From Sipunculus nudus (lineage: Eukaryota; Annelida; Sipuncula; Golfingiida; Sipunculidae), in contig CM049307.1 in assembly GCA_026874595.1 (NCBI GenBank), positions 49,751,178 through 49,815,177 of the forward strand: 64,000 nt of DNA, given 5' to 3'. This document shows positions 23,285 through 32,697 of this stretch, piece after piece; positions within the stretch are counted from its first letter, which is position 1, and the number at the start of each line of letters is the position of its first letter. A program made the position numbers and the translations under genes. Under the pieces are notes generated by a model, which had not been told where the DNA came from, searched no databases, and was given only the letters and a program-made list of their open reading frames with translations.

Positions 23285-23994
23285 AATTAGGGCCCCGCGA
23301 TTGCCAGTTCCTCCAAATGGCAGCCCTGGGGATGTATTTGATGTCTTATTGGTCTGAAATTTATAACCACCAATAATGTAAAAGATACCAATTTTTAGAC
23401 AAAAATAACAGTATTAACTGAAAAGTACAGAAATGATTTCAAAATATCTGCCTGGCAGTCATATTGGTTCCAACAGGATATGTGAAATTTGAAAACACTG
23501 ATCCCCTCGTTGGTTCTGTTAAATATTCATTAAAAGAAAATCAACGATTGCGCTGTGGCGGCCATACAGGGATATGAGGTATTTCTGTAGATCAATACAG
23601 CTTGAGTCCTCAAAGGTACCAACTGCCCCAGATAATTTGAGAAAGGTTGAACAAACTATCCCTGAATTACTATGCTCGAAAGAAAATAAGCGATCGTTCA
23701 CTGGCATCCATATTGGACTTCAGACAGGTATGTAATTTGATAGGTCTGAAGCCCTTAAAGGCCCAAATGATCCGTGTGAATATGAGAAAGATCAAGCATG
23801 TTCATGTTGAGATATCGCCGACGAAAGAAAATCACCGATTGTGTTCTGGCGGCCATATTGAAATTCCGACATGGCTGCAATTCGATAAGCCTGGAACCCA
23901 CTTATGCCCTAAGGGCGGAAGGACAGCCCGACGTACGGTTGGACTGACACGGTGATCACCACAAGGCACCGCTTTTCAAGCGGGGCCCTGATTA
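23285..23994. mobile_element. Inverted-repeat element with GGGCCCCGC ends
   Basis: AATTAGGGCCCCGC at 23285-23298 is matched near the right end by GCGGGGCCCTGATTA (about 23980-23994), giving a terminal inverted repeat with a perfect AGGGCCCCGC core. Inside are two related half-units: GAAAATCAACGATTG...GGCGGCCAT at 23535-23570 and GAAAATCACCGATTG...GGCGGCCAT at 23826-23860. A run of CCTAAGGGCGGAAGGACAG precedes the right end. This organisation resembles a repeat family I know from bivalve and other marine invertebrate sequences. No transposase frame is present. Confidence 0.65.
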
Positions 23995-24074
23995 TTGTTT
24001 CATGGTTTTCACACCAAAGGTATTCCTCCCGCCAGCTCTTTGTTTTCTGGTTAACATGACAATGCAGACGTTAT

Positions 24075-24270
24075 TGCCTCGGCGAGGAGGGTATGCTTTC
24101 ATTCCCAATCGTGTGTGTGTGTTTGTTCGTAACATAGCTCGCTCACTCATGCACGGAATCCCATGAAATTATCAGAGCATTTCGGGAATAGGCCCATTTG
24201 ATGTATTTTGTGTGGATCCGTAACATGATCCGGGTTAAGGAACGTTGACCAGGAATGTTCACAAAGCCAC
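24075..24270 (+). mobile_element. CCTCGGCGAGGAGG-type dispersed repeat, partial
   Basis: TTGCCTCGGCGAGG, TGTGTGTGTTTGTTCG, AACATAGCTC, GGAATCCCATGAAATT, GGGAATAGG and GGATCCGTAACATGATCCGG occur in the order of a repeat common in fish and invertebrate genomes (TTGCCTTGGCGGAGG ... GATCCGGATCACGATCC). The copy lacks the complementary right end, so it is truncated. Family recognition is from memory. Confidence 0.5.
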
Positions 24271-24279
24271 TAATGCAGA

Positions 24280-25840
24280 AATGAACAAGGTAACATGGGC
24301 AAAATAAGGAACCCCTAAATGATGGAGGATTGCATTTCTTGGAATGCAGACTTCAAGATATAGAAAGCAATGCACCGCTCAGAGCAGTTCACAGCCACAC
24401 AAGCCATGCTTTGCCAAGGTACGTATATTAGAACCAGGCAGAATTTTCCGTATTTTATGCATTCAATATTTTAAGTATTATTTATTTTTAAGAAATAGGA
24501 AAAAAAAACAACGATCAATGTAAGCTCTGATTATAAAACCTCAAACACTTATTTTACTAGAAAATGTATATATACCTTATTCATTATATTAAATTTTTTT
24601 TTCTACACATTACTTCGAGATTTCAAGAGACGAAACACAGAGGAACATACTTTGATTTTTTTACTGTCGGGAAGACTAACTGCATAGTCGTAAATATTTT
24701 ATTTTAACTTTTGCCAGCATGTGGTTATTTAAAGCAATGTGTCTTAGCTACTAATCGCGTCGTGAGAGAGCGTCGGTTAGTATGAGACCATAAAACGGCC
24801 GACAAAATCGTACCTAATTTTTAGAAAATCTCTATATATAGTATATGTGTTTGCTTTTTTAAGAATCTGCCACATAGAGAAGCGACATCACTTAGAAAAG
24901 CGACACCCGAAAGACCATTGGGCTATAGAAACCAAAATGGAAAAGAGCTTATTATCGCAACCGTATAAACAGAAGCCCGGTGTCAAACCTCATCTGCTAC
25001 TTATGATCAGTCTCAGCCTATTTCTCAACGGAACGTGACATCAAACATCTTAAACAGTCTGCCGCCAGCATTTTTTCACCGAGACAATACACATGAGGTT
25101 TAAACGACCCTATATAACGGAAAGACAATCTCCCAGACGAGATCAACATCCATGAACCGCCCACAAATATTATTCATTTACAATAAATATGCACATGTCC
25201 TTTCGCAGAATGGAATGAGGCAGAATATGCTTCTCGTGCCATAATATAAATGCTAAAACACATGCAATATTCATAATTAGGATTAAATAATGATGTTCAG
25301 AGTCTCTCAGGATTAGTGAACGACCATGAGAAAGAGTATGTTTTATATGAGTAAAAGATATGCGACAACCAAATATATATAATCATAGTAAATAAAATCT
25401 ATATTTCCAAAACTGCACAGGAAACGTCATCAAGAGGGACACTAATTAAGCCTCTCTCGTAGGCTTATAGTTGTTGATAAGTTAACTTCTATATTCATAT
25501 GTAAGAAAGAATTTGTATGACTAGACCTTCTTTGGTGCAAAACCATCGATTAAATTTTGTTTCTGACTTTCTTCCGCCATGTTCTGTTTGCGATGGATCT
25601 CCAATATGGAGTTTTCTTAAGAAAGTTAAACCAACTTAGCCTGCCATGGTGTAGAAAAATCGGGACTATGATTACCTGTCATCTTAGGCAGAGACGGTAG
25701 TTTACCCTCGGTACAAAATAGACCAAGTGATGAAAAGTAAAACGCTCGGTGGTCTGAATAATGGTAACCGGAAGATCATTTCTCAAAAGCTGCAGGGAAT
25801 ATAACAGGGTATTTCTATTTCATGGCTAGTCCCTCATATG
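24280..25840. other. Stretch without recognised features
   Basis: AT-rich sequence. The 63-codon frame at 24847 contains the near repeat EKRHHLEKRHPKDH, reflecting a short duplication in DNA, and has no recognised domain. Nothing else seen. Confidence 0.4.
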
Positions 25841-25847
25841 TCTCAAA

Positions 25848-26115
25848 CGGTTTTCGCTGATAGATATCGAGGCCAAGGTTTGCCATACTTCCAAGAGCGC
25901 CTGCATATAAGACACATTGAACGGAGGAAGTGAGTTTATTAACCAACAAGATGAAATAAGGGATGTACTAAGATAGGGGTAAAAACGTTAGGTCACATAT
26001 GAAGCTGTAATTGGTTTCACTGGCCGACGTCGAGGTCAAGGTTTCCATACATCAAAGAGCGACTGCATTTAAGAACCGGAGGAAACGTACTTGTGTAATC
26101 AACAACATATAAGAG
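25848..26115 (+). repeat. Two tandem units about 168 bp apart
   Basis: ATATCGAGGCCAAGGTTTGC, AAGAGCGCCTGCAT, ATAAGAC...CGGAGGAA and CAACAAGATGAAATAAGGG (25865-25962) are repeated at 26028-26115 as GACGTCGAGGTCAAGGTTTCC, AAGAGCGACTGCAT, TTAAGAACCGGAGGAAA and CAACAACATATAAGAGGC. Two diverged units are visible. A third was not found. Confidence 0.65.
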
Positions 26116-26974
26116 GCAATCTTTTGAGGCAATGCATGGATATCGATATACCTCCTGAGACATTTGAAACAGCTATGCACCTTACAGGGACATATTCAAT
26201 CCAGTGTGTTTCCTTCAGTATTATAGGATCAGCCAATTATTCGTTCTAGAATCGTTAGGTTAACCGTTTGGAAAAAAATCGGGCGCATCACTAAACATAA
26301 GCATAGCGAGACGCCATCTGGTAGCCGTAAGGCCTAACTTCATGAATCATTTTTTTTTCAATCTTCAAAACTTGTATTTCCTCTCTGTTTTTCTTATGTT
26401 TCTCCTTCATTTTTTTTAAAGTTAACCCGTATTCTCAAGTTCGAACATCTGGTCACGCCATCTTGTAATGGTAAACAGACCCACGTGGATTATGTTTACT
26501 CACACGTAGAACCATAACAACGTACAAAGCAGGTGAATCAGAGATAGTATATATCCGTGTACCAGGGTAGTATGCCGGGACACTTTTGTATTCAGCACAA
26601 ATCAAGGTTATAAGATCACAGACTTATTATTGCAAATAAATTATGTAACTTTAAGGTAAACAAACATTTTTTAGATTTGCTTGGCTAAAGACAATTTCGG
26701 TCAGTTCTTTGCTCCAGAGCGCTGGCCGTGACTTCGTGCCGGCCTGGGTCCTGGACCGAAATGAAGGATTATAACTTTATGCAGAGAACAATAGGAAGAG
26801 CGTTCAAGGAAGGAAATAGTTTAAAAAAGTGTCACGTAGTTTACTATTATACTAAAATGTTAAAATATTTGAATGTAATATCAGACACATTATTAGGCAA
26901 GGGAGCATTTTCGTTCTTTTTCAATTTTACAAAGGGTATCTCCATCAGTTTTGGCACTCAGGGGCTTCCATAAA

Positions 26975-27180
26975 GAACGAAAGCCTAATATTTCCGTCTG
27001 GTTTAATATTAAGGCAATCGGATTGATTCAATAGTAAGCCACTCAGACAGGTTGGCTTAAATTAAGTTTACATAAGCAGTTAGCCAAGGTCAGACTGACT
27101 GATTGCAATTAGCAAGATTCCCACCAAGTATTCTGCTTAAGCAGGGGAAGCCTTAATTAATAAAAGAACATCATAAAAAC
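26975..27180 (+). repeat. Duplicated segment, left member
   Basis: GCCACTCAGACAGGTTGGCTTAAATT (27039-27064) followed by GCAGTTAGCCAAGGTC, CAATTAGCA and TCTGCTTAAGCAG matches 29440-29645 in the same order. This is a local duplication about 2.46 kb apart, independent of arrays 1 and 2 as far as I can see. Confidence 0.65.
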
Positions 27181-27273
27181 GTTCGAAAAATTGGAATAAC
27201 AAGCCGAAGGATGAAATAACTAACTGGAAAGAAGGCTGACCATTAAAGGCCTTTCAGTTAAAATGCTGCTCGT

Positions 27274-27277
<4 letters not shown>

Positions 27278-27333
<56 letters not shown>
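27278..27333. repeat. (TA)n microsatellite
   Basis: About 28 uninterrupted AT repeats. Confidence 0.97.
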
Positions 27334-27336
<3 letters not shown>

Positions 27337-27393
27337 ATTTTTCATCACTCTTTTTTTATCTACTCGCAAATGAACCGAATAATCTAAGATAAG

Positions 27394-27914
27394 TTTAAAG
27401 AGGCCCAGTCACCTATAAAGCATGTTGAAATAACATGAAAAATAACTTCTTCCCTTTAAGATAAATTTGCACCTGCCAAAATATTGCTCTGAAACCGCTA
27501 GCTTACTCTTGTAAACGAGTATTTAAAACAGTTGGCAGGGCGAGATAACATTGTCAACAAAAAAAACAGCGCATTGGGCCGTGTGCATTGCGCAATCACC
27601 TCACGTGTCAATCAGGAGATGCCCCGACTGACTTGGCCCAAAACATGTAATACATGTTCCCACTGGCTAAACCTCTGCGTGTTGCGGCTCACAATCGGAC
27701 CTCCGGTCACGCGGCCTTGTTACGGTTAACAATCACACGTGTACTGTGTTTACAAACACTCAAAGCCATAAGAAGGTGTTAAACAGCCTTAGAGAGGGAC
27801 TGAGAATGTGTGCTGGGATAGTTTAGCTAGGAAACTTTTGTATAAAGCAAAACTGAACTGATTGTGGGGAAGAATATGCATGATATTGCTGCTACTTATG
27901 TCCCTTTAATTTCA
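27394..27914. mobile_element. Possible TTAA-flanked MITE (piggyBac-like)
   Basis: TTAA followed by AGAGGCCCAGTCA at about 27394 faces TACTTATGTCCCT followed by TTAA at about 27913. The complement of the right end is AGGGACATAAGTA, which matches the left end at 8 of 13 positions by eye. The interior (about 0.5 kb) is more GC-rich than its surroundings and has no transposase. TTAA target duplication and short imperfect ends fit a piggyBac-derived MITE, but the inverted repeat is weak. Confidence 0.35.
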
Positions 27915-28740
27915 TGCAATTCAATAAAACAATTTTACTGTCATACGACAGTCTCTGCCCATCCCCGCGTATTCTCGTGGTTGTGTTTGACCTGTCTGTA
28001 AAGTAGACACTTAACGAAGGGAACCATGCTAAGCCGAATACGGTTAGAAAAGTCTGCTCAACATATTGAACGTAAAATTGGGAGTAAGACTTAAATAAGC
28101 AGGCGGTGGTACAGTGTAAGTTATATAAGGTATAATATTATTTATCTCTGATTTGAACTTTGACCTCGACTTTTTACCCCATTGACCCAATTGTTTTCAT
28201 TATGTAAAACTATATTTTTGTAAAAACTAATTAAACTTTAATTGTTATGTCCATGATTATTCACAGATCAGGTAAACATGGTGACGTCACTTTTTCATAA
28301 TCAGCATATTAAAAAAAATTATTAAATATATCGCTTATAAACTTGCCTCTGCACTCCTACATTATAAATGGCATATGTTTGTTAAAGTGTCAACTTTCTT
28401 TGTCAAATAATTTACGTGGAAACGCCGTTTAATGAAAAATGCTGAGTCACCTACATCCTAACCATCCGCATAAGTGAATTAAAAGATTTTGGCATATAAA
28501 TGGTAGCAATTGTACTGTACCTGTAACAGATTAGGAGATAGTCGACCATGAAAAAAACCTGACAAAACCGCTCTTTTTATCCCTGTGACCATGGTCAAAG
28601 GTCACTGAAATTAGGTCAAAGTAACTGGACCATAGTAAGTTACTTCCGGGCCAATTATAATTAAAGTCTGATAAAGATATGCAGGATAAAAATAAGAAGG
28701 TTAGGGAGAATAATAACGACAAAAACAAATATCGCACCAA
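27915..28740. other. Stretch without recognised genes
   Basis: AT-rich. The segments TGAACTTTGACCTCGAC near 28150 and GGTCAAAGGTCACTGAAATTAGGTCAAAG near 28590-28620 resemble low-complexity GACCTTTGACC repeats common in invertebrate genomes. Nothing else seen. Confidence 0.35.
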
Positions 28741-28748
28741 ATTGGTTC

Positions 28749-28814
28749 ATACCCTTTCTAGACTAAAACATATGTTTGTTAAAACATATGCGGCCTTTAA
28801 AATAGAAAGGGTAT
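28749..28814. repeat. Inverted repeat with 12-bp arms
   Basis: ATACCCTTTCTA at 28749-28760 is the exact complement of TAGAAAGGGTAT at 28803-28814. The 42-base loop contains AAAACATATG twice. It could be a stem-loop or the remains of a small inverted-repeat element. Confidence 0.75.
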
Positions 28815-29055
28815 CAGGAATATTAAAGTGTCTCAAGGTTTCAACTTAGACAGAGATATCTGGAAATGAGTGAGGACTAAAACAATTTGATTACAAAAGG
28901 TTTGTTCCGGTATTGAAATTTCAGACATCTTGGGAATCTATCCGAGTTTTAAAACATTTTCTAACAATCGATGCCACCTTCAGGTAATTCCTCTTCGTTT
29001 CAATCAATATTAATTTTTCCATTAGACAAAAAGGCATTTATAAATCATATATCTC

Positions 29056-29366
29056 TAAAAGCCGGGGGATCATAAGTTTGAATCACTACCGAGGAGAGTT
29101 GAGATTTTTCACGGTCGGGATTCCATCCATGCAGGTTGAGCGCTTTGCAGACTTAATTTTTAGAATGTTTTACTCAGAAACGAGTACGCCTTTCGGGGGT
29201 TTCCCCGCTGGATACACTCAGAACCCGCAGGTCGGCACACCGAGCCTGGTTGATAATCTTGTGTTTCCGCCCTGTTATGAAGTCCGAAACCGGAATAGAA
29301 CTCTGTAGATATAAAAAGTTAAGCCAGCATAAAAAATGGATGCGGTTACCTTCATTGAAAAATCAA
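29056..29366 (+). mobile_element. SINE-like repeat, 5'-truncated copy
   Basis: It starts within a B-box-like ATAAGTTTGAATCACTACC. The body contains TCACGGTCGG, GAGCGCTTTGCAGACTTAAT, ACGAGTACGCC, TCCGAAACCGGAATAGAA and GGATGCGGTTACC. A second copy at 30951-31262 has the same blocks in the same order and keeps the 5' A box. The 76-codon frame here is broken in the second copy, so it is not a gene. Confidence 0.65.
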
Positions 29367-29439
29367 ATAAAATTATAAATATTTATAAAGGCTATATACC
29401 TATCAGAATTTTTTCCTCCCGCTCAAGTTAACCTTGGTG

Positions 29440-29650
29440 TCCTTCAGTGTTGCTATACAGATGCTTTCATACGGCGCGAAAGCCTTACAAGTCTGCCTGA
29501 TCCAATTGTTAGCCAATCAGAGAGGTTGGCTTAAATTGACCAAGCAATTCGCCAGGGTCTGCTTGGTGGAGTCAGCGTTACCCATTAGCATTATTTCGTC
29601 AATATAGTCTGCTTAACCAGAGCTGGCCCTAATTTATCAAAGTATGTCCT
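29440..29650 (+). repeat. Duplicated segment, right member
   Basis: AGCCAATCAGAGAGGTTGGC, TTAAATTGACCAAGCAATTC, GCCAGGGTC and TCTGCTTAACCAG match 27035-27175. Divergence is considerable and includes small insertions. Confidence 0.65.
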
Positions 29651-30345
29651 GTGAGCCGTGGATAGTTTACAAATGAAACCCTGATTTACCTTTATGTATG
29701 CGACACTAGACGAAAAGCCACATAGCCACGCCGTCTCCTTTTCTATCAAACCAATGTATCATTTGCTAAATTAAAGAAGACATGCTAATGTTACCACATC
29801 GGTCATTTTGGTGTTAATATATTCGTGTTATATTGATCCATTTCTCGACAATGACCCAAATCATTTCAGATAAGGCTGAATTCAGAGATTGTAACGAAAA
29901 GCGTTTTCCGCTCTATCGATCATTCTGACAAGGTCATTTGACGTGACAATTTGGAATAAAATACTGCTGGGGAATAAATTTGTTCCTTTACTGTTCATAA
30001 GTTAGTAATCGACTCTTTGCGCCTTGGTTGTACTTGACCGACAGTATATAGATTCCTGGTCAGTTAAAGTCAGGTGTTGTCAGATATCGAACAGATATAT
30101 GATCAACACTGTCTCACAGGAAACGCGTATATACAAGGAGCCAATTAAAAAGTTAGAATTCAATATATGACTTGATAAAACCTTTTTTTCATAATGTATC
30201 TCCGGATACATGTCATCGCGAATAGGTATGACTAACTGCTGTCCTTACAACGAAAATAGCAAAAGTTTGAAACGCAAACTTGATGTTAATGGTTATTGCT
30301 AGTGCATCTTTTTATTGCAATATCCAGTCATCATTTGAGTCACCT
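29650..30345. other. Stretch without recognised features
   Basis: No gene, no repeat ends and no long inverted repeat recognised. Confidence 0.35.
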
Positions 30346-30348
30346 TTT

Positions 30349-30807
30349 ATATACGCCCGTCATATGAATGGAGTATTATGATATACCAACCGCCTTTCGC
30401 GCCGTCCGTCCGTCCGTCTGTCGGGCCGTCCGTCCTTTAACTTTTGTGCCGCAATATCTTACCGGGGCTTTGATGGATTTTCAGGAAACTCTGCTTCCCA
30501 ACAGATTTATCATCTCGCCCGAGCTCGATTATGGGCAACATCCACGCATATTTAATAAGGTCACGGGTCACTAGGCTACTTTGGGTATCGCCGCCTTACG
30601 AAGAATTTTTTTAAACCCATAAGAAATGTTTATCAATAAAATATCTCGCCTAAGTTTAATTTCCAGCAAAATCCATGTATCCTATGGATTTTCATGAAAC
30701 TCATTATACATATTTACCAATAGCGTTTCTCACCTGATTACTTTCTCATCACAATTCATTCATATTTAATGAGGTCAGAGTCACCAGATACACGACAGGC
30801 GTATTAT
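30349..30807. mobile_element. ATACGCCCGTC inverted-repeat element
   Basis: The left end TATACGCCCGTCATATGAAT is followed by GGAGTATTATGATATACC and a CCGTCCGTCCGTCTGTC tract. The right end CGACAGGCGTATTAT is the imperfect complement of the left end (ATACGCCTGTCG). Inside, GATGGATTTTCAGGAAACTC (30471-30490) and TATGGATTTTCATGAAACTC (30683-30702) mark two half-units about 212 bp apart. I recognise the ATACGCCCGTC...CCGTCCGTCCGTC start as a common bivalve repeat. Non-autonomous. Confidence 0.65.
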
Positions 30808-30950
30808 TCAGTTTTGCGGTGATATTGCTTCATCTTCTTTTGGGGTCTTTTTGAAAACCCGACATGCCATCAGGCCAAGAATTGTGCTGAGTGGATCTTC
30901 ATAACGGCTAAAAACTGTCACCTTCTGTCACAGACTTTTGTGGTTACTGG

Positions 30951-31262
30951 CTTCTGTGGCTCAGTAGTAGAGCACAAAACTCAAAGTCGGAGGCTCTTGA
31001 CTTCTAATCTCAGCTGAGGCGATGAAATTTTGTCACGGTCGGCCCCCTACCAGATGAGCGCTCGTTAGGCTTAATGGGTAGGCCGTGCCCAACGGCCGCG
31101 TTACACTAAAAAACGAGTGCGCCGCAGGTGGAGTAGTCACCGGGCTTGGTTAACAACAAGTAGTCCGAAACCGGAATGGAATTCTACAGATTAAGATATA
31201 TTTATTTAAGCTAGCATTTACAATGGAGGCGGTTACCTCTAACAACAAAAAATTAAAAAGTG
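30951..31262 (+). mobile_element. SINE-like repeat, longer copy
   Basis: The 5' end TTCTGTGGCTCAGTAGTAGAGCA matches a pol III A-box region, and CTTGACTTCTAATCTCAGC is a degenerate B box. The body shares TCACGGTCGG, AACGAGTGCGCC, TCCGAAACCGGAATGGAATT and GGAGGCGGTTACC with the copy at 29056. The tail is A-rich (AACAACAAAAAATTAAAAAG). Confidence 0.7.
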
Positions 31263-31773
31263 TTACCTTTGATACTGGTTCTTTGTCTGAATTAGGATCG
31301 TTTGAGCATTATTCCTTAGCCTACCGAAGCCTCTTATCAAATAAATTTTCAAGAAAATGGAAAGGAAAAAAAAAAATAATTCACGTATCCATTTTCGGTG
31401 ACAAAACTTGAAAACCTTTAAAGGTTTCTCCTCTTATCCTAAAAAAAGAATCAGGGTGGCAACCAGTACTCTGGCCTTCCCAAAAGCTTAAAAAAATTTA
31501 ATCAACACTGAAGCCTCACAAAGGTGTAGCCATAATTCACAGGCGTGTTGTGTATATCCCAAATCCCCCCTTGGCAACAAACAATAAAGGCTTTAATTTA
31601 TCTGTTCCTCGTAAATATACTGTAAAAATGGTACAATAAGAAAACCTTCTGTCAAAAACGAGGAAAAACGTTAACAATTATTTTAACACGGTCGTACAGG
31701 ACGTTTTAGGTTAATTTAATTGCGCTTATGGTTTTTTCATTTATTTACAAGAAGAGGTTTGTCGTCGGTATCT

Positions 31774-31789
31774 GGGGGGGGGGGGGGGG
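31774..31789 (+). repeat. Poly-G tract, conserved in position
   Basis: Sixteen G residues. The homologous place in copy gamma (44307-44317) also has a G-run, so the tract predates the duplication and has varied in length since. Confidence 0.95.
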
Positions 31790-32677
31790 TTATGTCTTCT
31801 TGCCTTAAAGAAACACCTTTATGTGCGTTTCGGTGCCACATCCGAGGCATAATTTCTTAAATATATGCAGCCTTTATAAGGGCGAAGATATAAAGATATA
31901 GATGTTCTGCTCTAGGTAATACCATGTTTTAGCTATTCTTTACATCATTGTCAACAATAAACGATAACTTATTTTAATTTCTTCTTGTGTACAAATATTA
32001 AACATTCTTAAAAACATTCCCACGCCTCTGTAATAAAGCAATACTTAAATAAACATGAACGAAGATACAGTGGAACAGTGGTCGACTCTATATACGGAAA
32101 GATACAAAACGGAGAAAATTGAAATATTATCAGAAATGCCATATTTTAAAGCTGAAATGTAAAAACGTAATGGTGCATACGCAAAGTGTCTCCGACGGAA
32201 ACTTACTTGGGTATGGAAGGGTATTATATTGACTGAGGATTCTATTGACGTAGCCGTTCATAAATGACAGTCTATGTGACATAACTTAAATCAAATCCAC
32301 GCACCAGCACAGGAGTTAATGGGAAGGTACACAGTATGTGAAGCCACCCAGTGAAGTCATGGCAATACTACACCGACATATATACACGCACCCAACCTTG
32401 CATGTTCAAAGAGTTTCCACTTTTTGATCCACCGTAGATAGGTTTTCACAAACCTTCGGATTGGCTGATAGCCTATTTTTTTACCTCAAAAATTGATAGT
32501 TTCCCTTCAACCCTTCCTAACGTGATGTTCCGTGATTGTTGGATTATAAAGCAGGGGTTATTTGAACCTGATGTATCCAGTGACGCACACACTGACTGCC
32601 GTATTACGGTCTCGTGTAAATAATCTTATTCCTGTCAGATCTTAAAGTTTATATACAGTGCCGTCAATTGATCTTCC

Positions 32678-32697
32678 GGGGGGGGGGGGGGGGGGGG
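32678..32697 (+). repeat. Poly-G tract
   Basis: Twenty consecutive G residues. It begins an alpha-specific extra segment (about 32640-33060) that also contains C-runs and TTGGGGGCGGGGG near 33018. The matching gamma sequence near 45260 lacks it, so it is an insertion in alpha or a loss in gamma. Confidence 0.95.

Noticed and set aside
28590-28630. Nuclear-receptor response element (AGGTCA half-sites)
   Set aside because: Two AGGTCA copies spaced by eight bases occur within a GACCTTTGACC-like low-complexity repeat. There is no promoter context.
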